A stretch of DNA of 64,000 nucleotides from Gammaproteobacteria bacterium (lineage in GTDB: Bacteria; Pseudomonadota; Gammaproteobacteria; Steroidobacterales; Steroidobacteraceae). The stretch covers positions 1-64,000 of the forward strand of contig RFOD01000006.1 in assembly GCA_009926865.1 (NCBI GenBank). Direction: 5' to 3'. Shown piece by piece: positions 61,201-64,000 of this stretch; the stretch's first letter is position 1; each line of letters opens with the position of its first letter. The translations under genes and the position numbers were made by a program. A model generated the notes under the pieces. That model was not told the origin of the DNA. It worked only from the letters and a program-made list of their open reading frames with translations, and did not search any database.

Positions 61201-63051
61201 TTAGTCGCGTATTAGCTGCGCACTCGCCACCGGCTGATCACGCACGGAATCGATCCAAGCCTGCACCTGCTCTTCAAGTAAATCGAGCGGCAGAGGTCCT
61301 GAGCGCAGAATGACGTCATGGAAATCACGATTGTCAAAGCGCTCGCCCAAAGCCTGCTCGGCATCGCGCCGTAAGGCGACGATCTTGAGCATTCCGACCA
61401 TATAGGCTGTCGCCTGTCCCGGCATCACGATGTAGCGCTCGGTCGCTTTGGTAGCCGCATCACGCGTCATCGGCAAATTGGCCAGGTGATAGTCAATGAC
61501 CTGCTCACGCGTCCAGCGCTTGGAGTGCAAGCCGGTATCGACGACCAATCGCACGGCCCGGATGAGCTCCATCACAAGACGCCCAAAGTCTGAATAGGGA
61601 TCGGCGTAAAAACCTAATTCTTTGGGCAAACGCTCGGTATAAAGCCCCCAACCCTCCGAGTAGGCGGTAAAGCCGCCGAAGCGTCGAAAGCGCGGCAAGT
61701 CACCGAGCTCGCCAGCGATTGCCAACTGCATATGATGCCCAGGGATACCCTCATGATAGGCGAGCGCTTCCATCTCGTATTTAGGCATGTCGGCCATACG
61801 GTAGAGATTGGCGTAATAGACACCGGGACGCGTCCCATCCTGCGAGGGCCGCTGATAGAAGGCTTTTCCAGCGGATTTTTCTCGGAATGGCTCTACGGCT
61901 TTGACGATCATCGGCGCCTTAGGCAGGGTACGAAATAGCTCCGGCAGCCGCGCTTGCATGCCATCGATCAAACGCTTGGCTTCGGTAAGATAGGCCTCTT
62001 TCCCCTCAGGACCCTCCGGGTAATAGAACTGTGGTTCATTTCTAAGCCACTCAAAGAATGCTTGCAGGTCCCCCTCAAAATTGACCTGTTGCATGATGGC
62101 ACGCATCTCATTTTGAATGCGTTCGACTTCCCCGAGACCGAGCTCATGGATCTGCTCGGCGGTCATATCCGTCGTGGTATAGCCCGCCAGCAAAAAATCG
62201 TAATAGCGAGCACCATCCTCTGTGCGCCAAATCCCATCATCCGTGCCGGCGCGCTCTGTCGCGGACTCGGCGTGCGCGATTAGCGCTTGATAGGCGGGTA
62301 AGACAGAGTCTTTGAGTACTGCCGCGGCATCTATGAGTAAACGCTGACGTACCGCCTCTTCCAACTCCAAGCTTGCGACCTTCGCCTTAAAGTCAGCCCA
62401 AAGTGGACTATCGGCACCTTCTTCAAAAGGTGCTCCTCGAATCACATTGCGTGCATCCGAAATCACGTACGGGAATACAAACCGCGGGGGTAACGCGCCC
62501 TTGGCTTCGGCCGCGTTCATCGATTCGATCGCTTGCGCAAAGCGCTCTTTCACGCCCCGCAAGCGCGAGATGTAGGCGTGGGCGTCTACCAAAGACTTGA
62601 CCTGATGGGTATTGATCATGAACGCGGGTAACTGCGACTGCAGCCCATTCATTTGATCGAGCCCATAGCGATGCTGACGCCATTCGTACGCGGCAATACT
62701 ACGCTCAGCATTGCGCCGGAAAATGTCATAGGACAATCGCGTCTGACCCGTCAATTGCGAGGGGTCGATTGTCTCGGTTAGCTCGGCAAGTTGGCGTTGC
62801 GTACGTTCAAGACTTCGGCGACGCTCCTCCTCGGTCAGGGGCGTCCACTCACCATAGCGGACTCTCAAGCCTAATTGGGCTGCAAACTCGGGACTCGCCT
62901 CAATACGCTCTTCGAACACTCGCTCAAAGAAGGCATTAGCCTTGGCGTTCATATCCTCAGCGGCTGCGACGGGCGCAGCTACGGCCGCCAGACTGTGGAG
63001 CGCCAGTAGGCCTATACCCCAGGTGAATATTGATGAAACGATCCTTTTCAT
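61201..63051 (-). CDS. DUF885-like family protein (putative metallopeptidase), exported
   Basis: Signal peptide; ALAYHEGIPGHHMQLAIAGELGDLPRFRRFGGFTAYSEGWGLYTERLPKELGFY (HExxxGHH). Confidence 0.92.
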   Translation of the reverse strand: MKRIVSSIFTWGIGLLALHSLAAVAAPVAAAEDMNAKANAFFERVFEERIEASPEFAAQLGLRVRYGEWTPLTEEERRRSLERTQRQLAELTETIDPSQLTGQTRLSYDIFRRNAERSIAAYEWRQHRYGLDQMNGLQSQLPAFMINTHQVKSLVDAHAYISRLRGVKERFAQAIESMNAAEAKGALPPRFVFPYVISDARNVIRGAPFEEGADSPLWADFKAKVASLELEEAVRQRLLIDAAAVLKDSVLPAYQALIAHAESATERAGTDDGIWRTEDGARYYDFLLAGYTTTDMTAEQIHELGLGEVERIQNEMRAIMQQVNFEGDLQAFFEWLRNEPQFYYPEGPEGKEAYLTEAKRLIDGMQARLPELFRTLPKAPMIVKAVEPFREKSAGKAFYQRPSQDGTRPGVYYANLYRMADMPKYEMEALAYHEGIPGHHMQLAIAGELGDLPRFRRFGGFTAYSEGWGLYTERLPKELGFYADPYSDFGRLVMELIRAVRLVVDTGLHSKRWTREQVIDYHLANLPMTRDAATKATERYIVMPGQATAYMVGMLKIVALRRDAEQALGERFDNRDFHDVILRSGPLPLDLLEEQVQAWIDSVRDQPVASAQLIRD

Positions 63052-63114
63052 CTCGACTCCTTCTAAGAAATTAAGCGACTGAGTACTACGCTCAGGGGAC
63101 GAGACACACAGCCA

Positions 63115-64000
63115 TTACAGCTGGCTCGCAAGCTCCGTCCCTTGACGAATCGCGCGTTTGGCATCAAGTTCCGCTGCCTCATCCGCGCCACCGATAAGAT
63201 ACACGCGTGCGCCGGATGCGCGGAGCGACGCCTCAAGTTCACGTAAAGGCTCCTGCCCCGTGCACAACACCACATGATCGACAGCAAGACACTCCAACTC
63301 GCCCCCTCGGGTGAACCAGAGTCCCGCGTCGTCGATCCTACGGTACTCGATACCCGACCACATTTGCACACCCTGCATTTTGAGCGCTGTGCGATGAATC
63401 CATCCGGTTGTCTTACCGAGCCCCGCACCAAGCTTACTTCGCTTACGTTGCATCAATACAATCTCACGCGCGGCCGTGGGCATCGCAGGCCGCACGCCCG
63501 CCACGCCGCCGCGGGCCTCGCGAGGACTGACCACGCCCCACGCTTGGCGCCACTGCTGAATCTTCATCCGCGCGGAGTCTGTGGGCGCGGAATCGTCCAG
63601 CTCGGCGAGAAAGGTCGCGACATCAAAACCGATTCCGCCTGCACCGAGTACGGCAACCCGCGCACCGACGGTCACTCGACGCTCGAGCACATCGAGATAG
63701 CTAACGACCTTTTGATGATCCTGCCCTGGGATCTGTGGATCGCGTGGCACCACGCCAGTCGCCAACACGTACTCATCAAAGTTTTCTTGCAATAATTCAT
63801 CCGCCGTCATCCGTCGACCCAGTCTCAAGGTAACGCCCGTATCAAGCAGTCGGTAGTGAAAGTAGCGCAAGGTTTCATGAAACTCTTCTTTACCCGGGAT
63901 GCGCTTGGCGAGATTGAATTGACCTCCGATTTCATTGGCAGATTCAAAGAGCACCACCTCATGTCCGCGCTCGGCTAACGCGCTCGCCGCAGAGAGACCT
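63115..64000 (-). CDS. fadH: 2,4-dienoyl-CoA reductase (FadH-like), C-terminal part, runs off right edge
   Basis: Frame continues to the window edge: GLSAASALAERGHEVVLFESANEIGGQFNLAKRIPGKEEFHETLRYFHYRL...; VAVLGAGGIGFDVATFL. Confidence 0.85.
   Translation of the reverse strand, partial: GLSAASALAERGHEVVLFESANEIGGQFNLAKRIPGKEEFHETLRYFHYRLLDTGVTLRLGRRMTADELLQENFDEYVLATGVVPRDPQIPGQDHQKVVSYLDVLERRVTVGARVAVLGAGGIGFDVATFLAELDDSAPTDSARMKIQQWRQAWGVVSPREARGGVAGVRPAMPTAAREIVLMQRKRSKLGAGLGKTTGWIHRTALKMQGVQMWSGIEYRRIDDAGLWFTRGGELECLAVDHVVLCTGQEPLRELEASLRASGARVYLIGGADEAAELDAKRAIRQGTELASQL

Noticed and set aside
1-64000. CRISPR arrays, tRNA/rRNA genes, insertion sequences, prophage
   Set aside because: No regularly spaced repeats, tRNA-like cloverleafs, transposase or phage proteins recognised while reading; tRNAscan-SE and ISfinder searches would be decisive.

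Overview
This 64 kb window looks like chromosomal DNA from a gammaproteobacterium (moderately high GC). It is densely packed with about 50 protein genes, most of them housekeeping. From left to right:
- a two-partner-secretion locus (tpsA running off the left edge, tpsB frameshifted) divergent from a CHASE2/class III nucleotide cyclase
- pirin, NDH-2-like oxidoreductase, DUF1838-like protein, exported peroxiredoxin, patatin
- a minus-strand run tkt-gap-pgk-pyk-penicillin acylase-MoxR-VWA (tkt frameshifted)
- metK, SAH riboswitch, ahcY
- cpdA-like phosphodiesterase, CPBP protease, LON-substrate-binding protein, ubiX, mpl, rnd, adk
- PPi-type phosphofructokinase plus H+-pyrophosphatase
- M16 peptidase, pcm-like, rhodanese, tolC-like, waaA, kdkA, GT9, DUF6165-like, zinc-finger protein, glnE
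- a metabolic/transport region: flavin reductase, amidase, LLM oxidoreductase, SYLF, M20 hydrolase, Mpo1-like, trans-sulfuration enzyme, two MFS transporters, threonine ammonia-lyase, AbgT transporter
- a degraded DUF2189-like gene, LMW phosphatase, DUF885-like protein, and partial fadH.

The most interesting items are the TPS/CHASE2-cyclase locus, a putative structured RNA with a C-rich loop and intrinsic terminator just upstream of glnE, the SAH riboswitch, an ahcY terminator that overlaps the next start codon, and three broken genes. I saw no tRNA, rRNA, CRISPR array, transposase or phage genes. All assignments come from reading the sequence and ORF translations; no searches were run.
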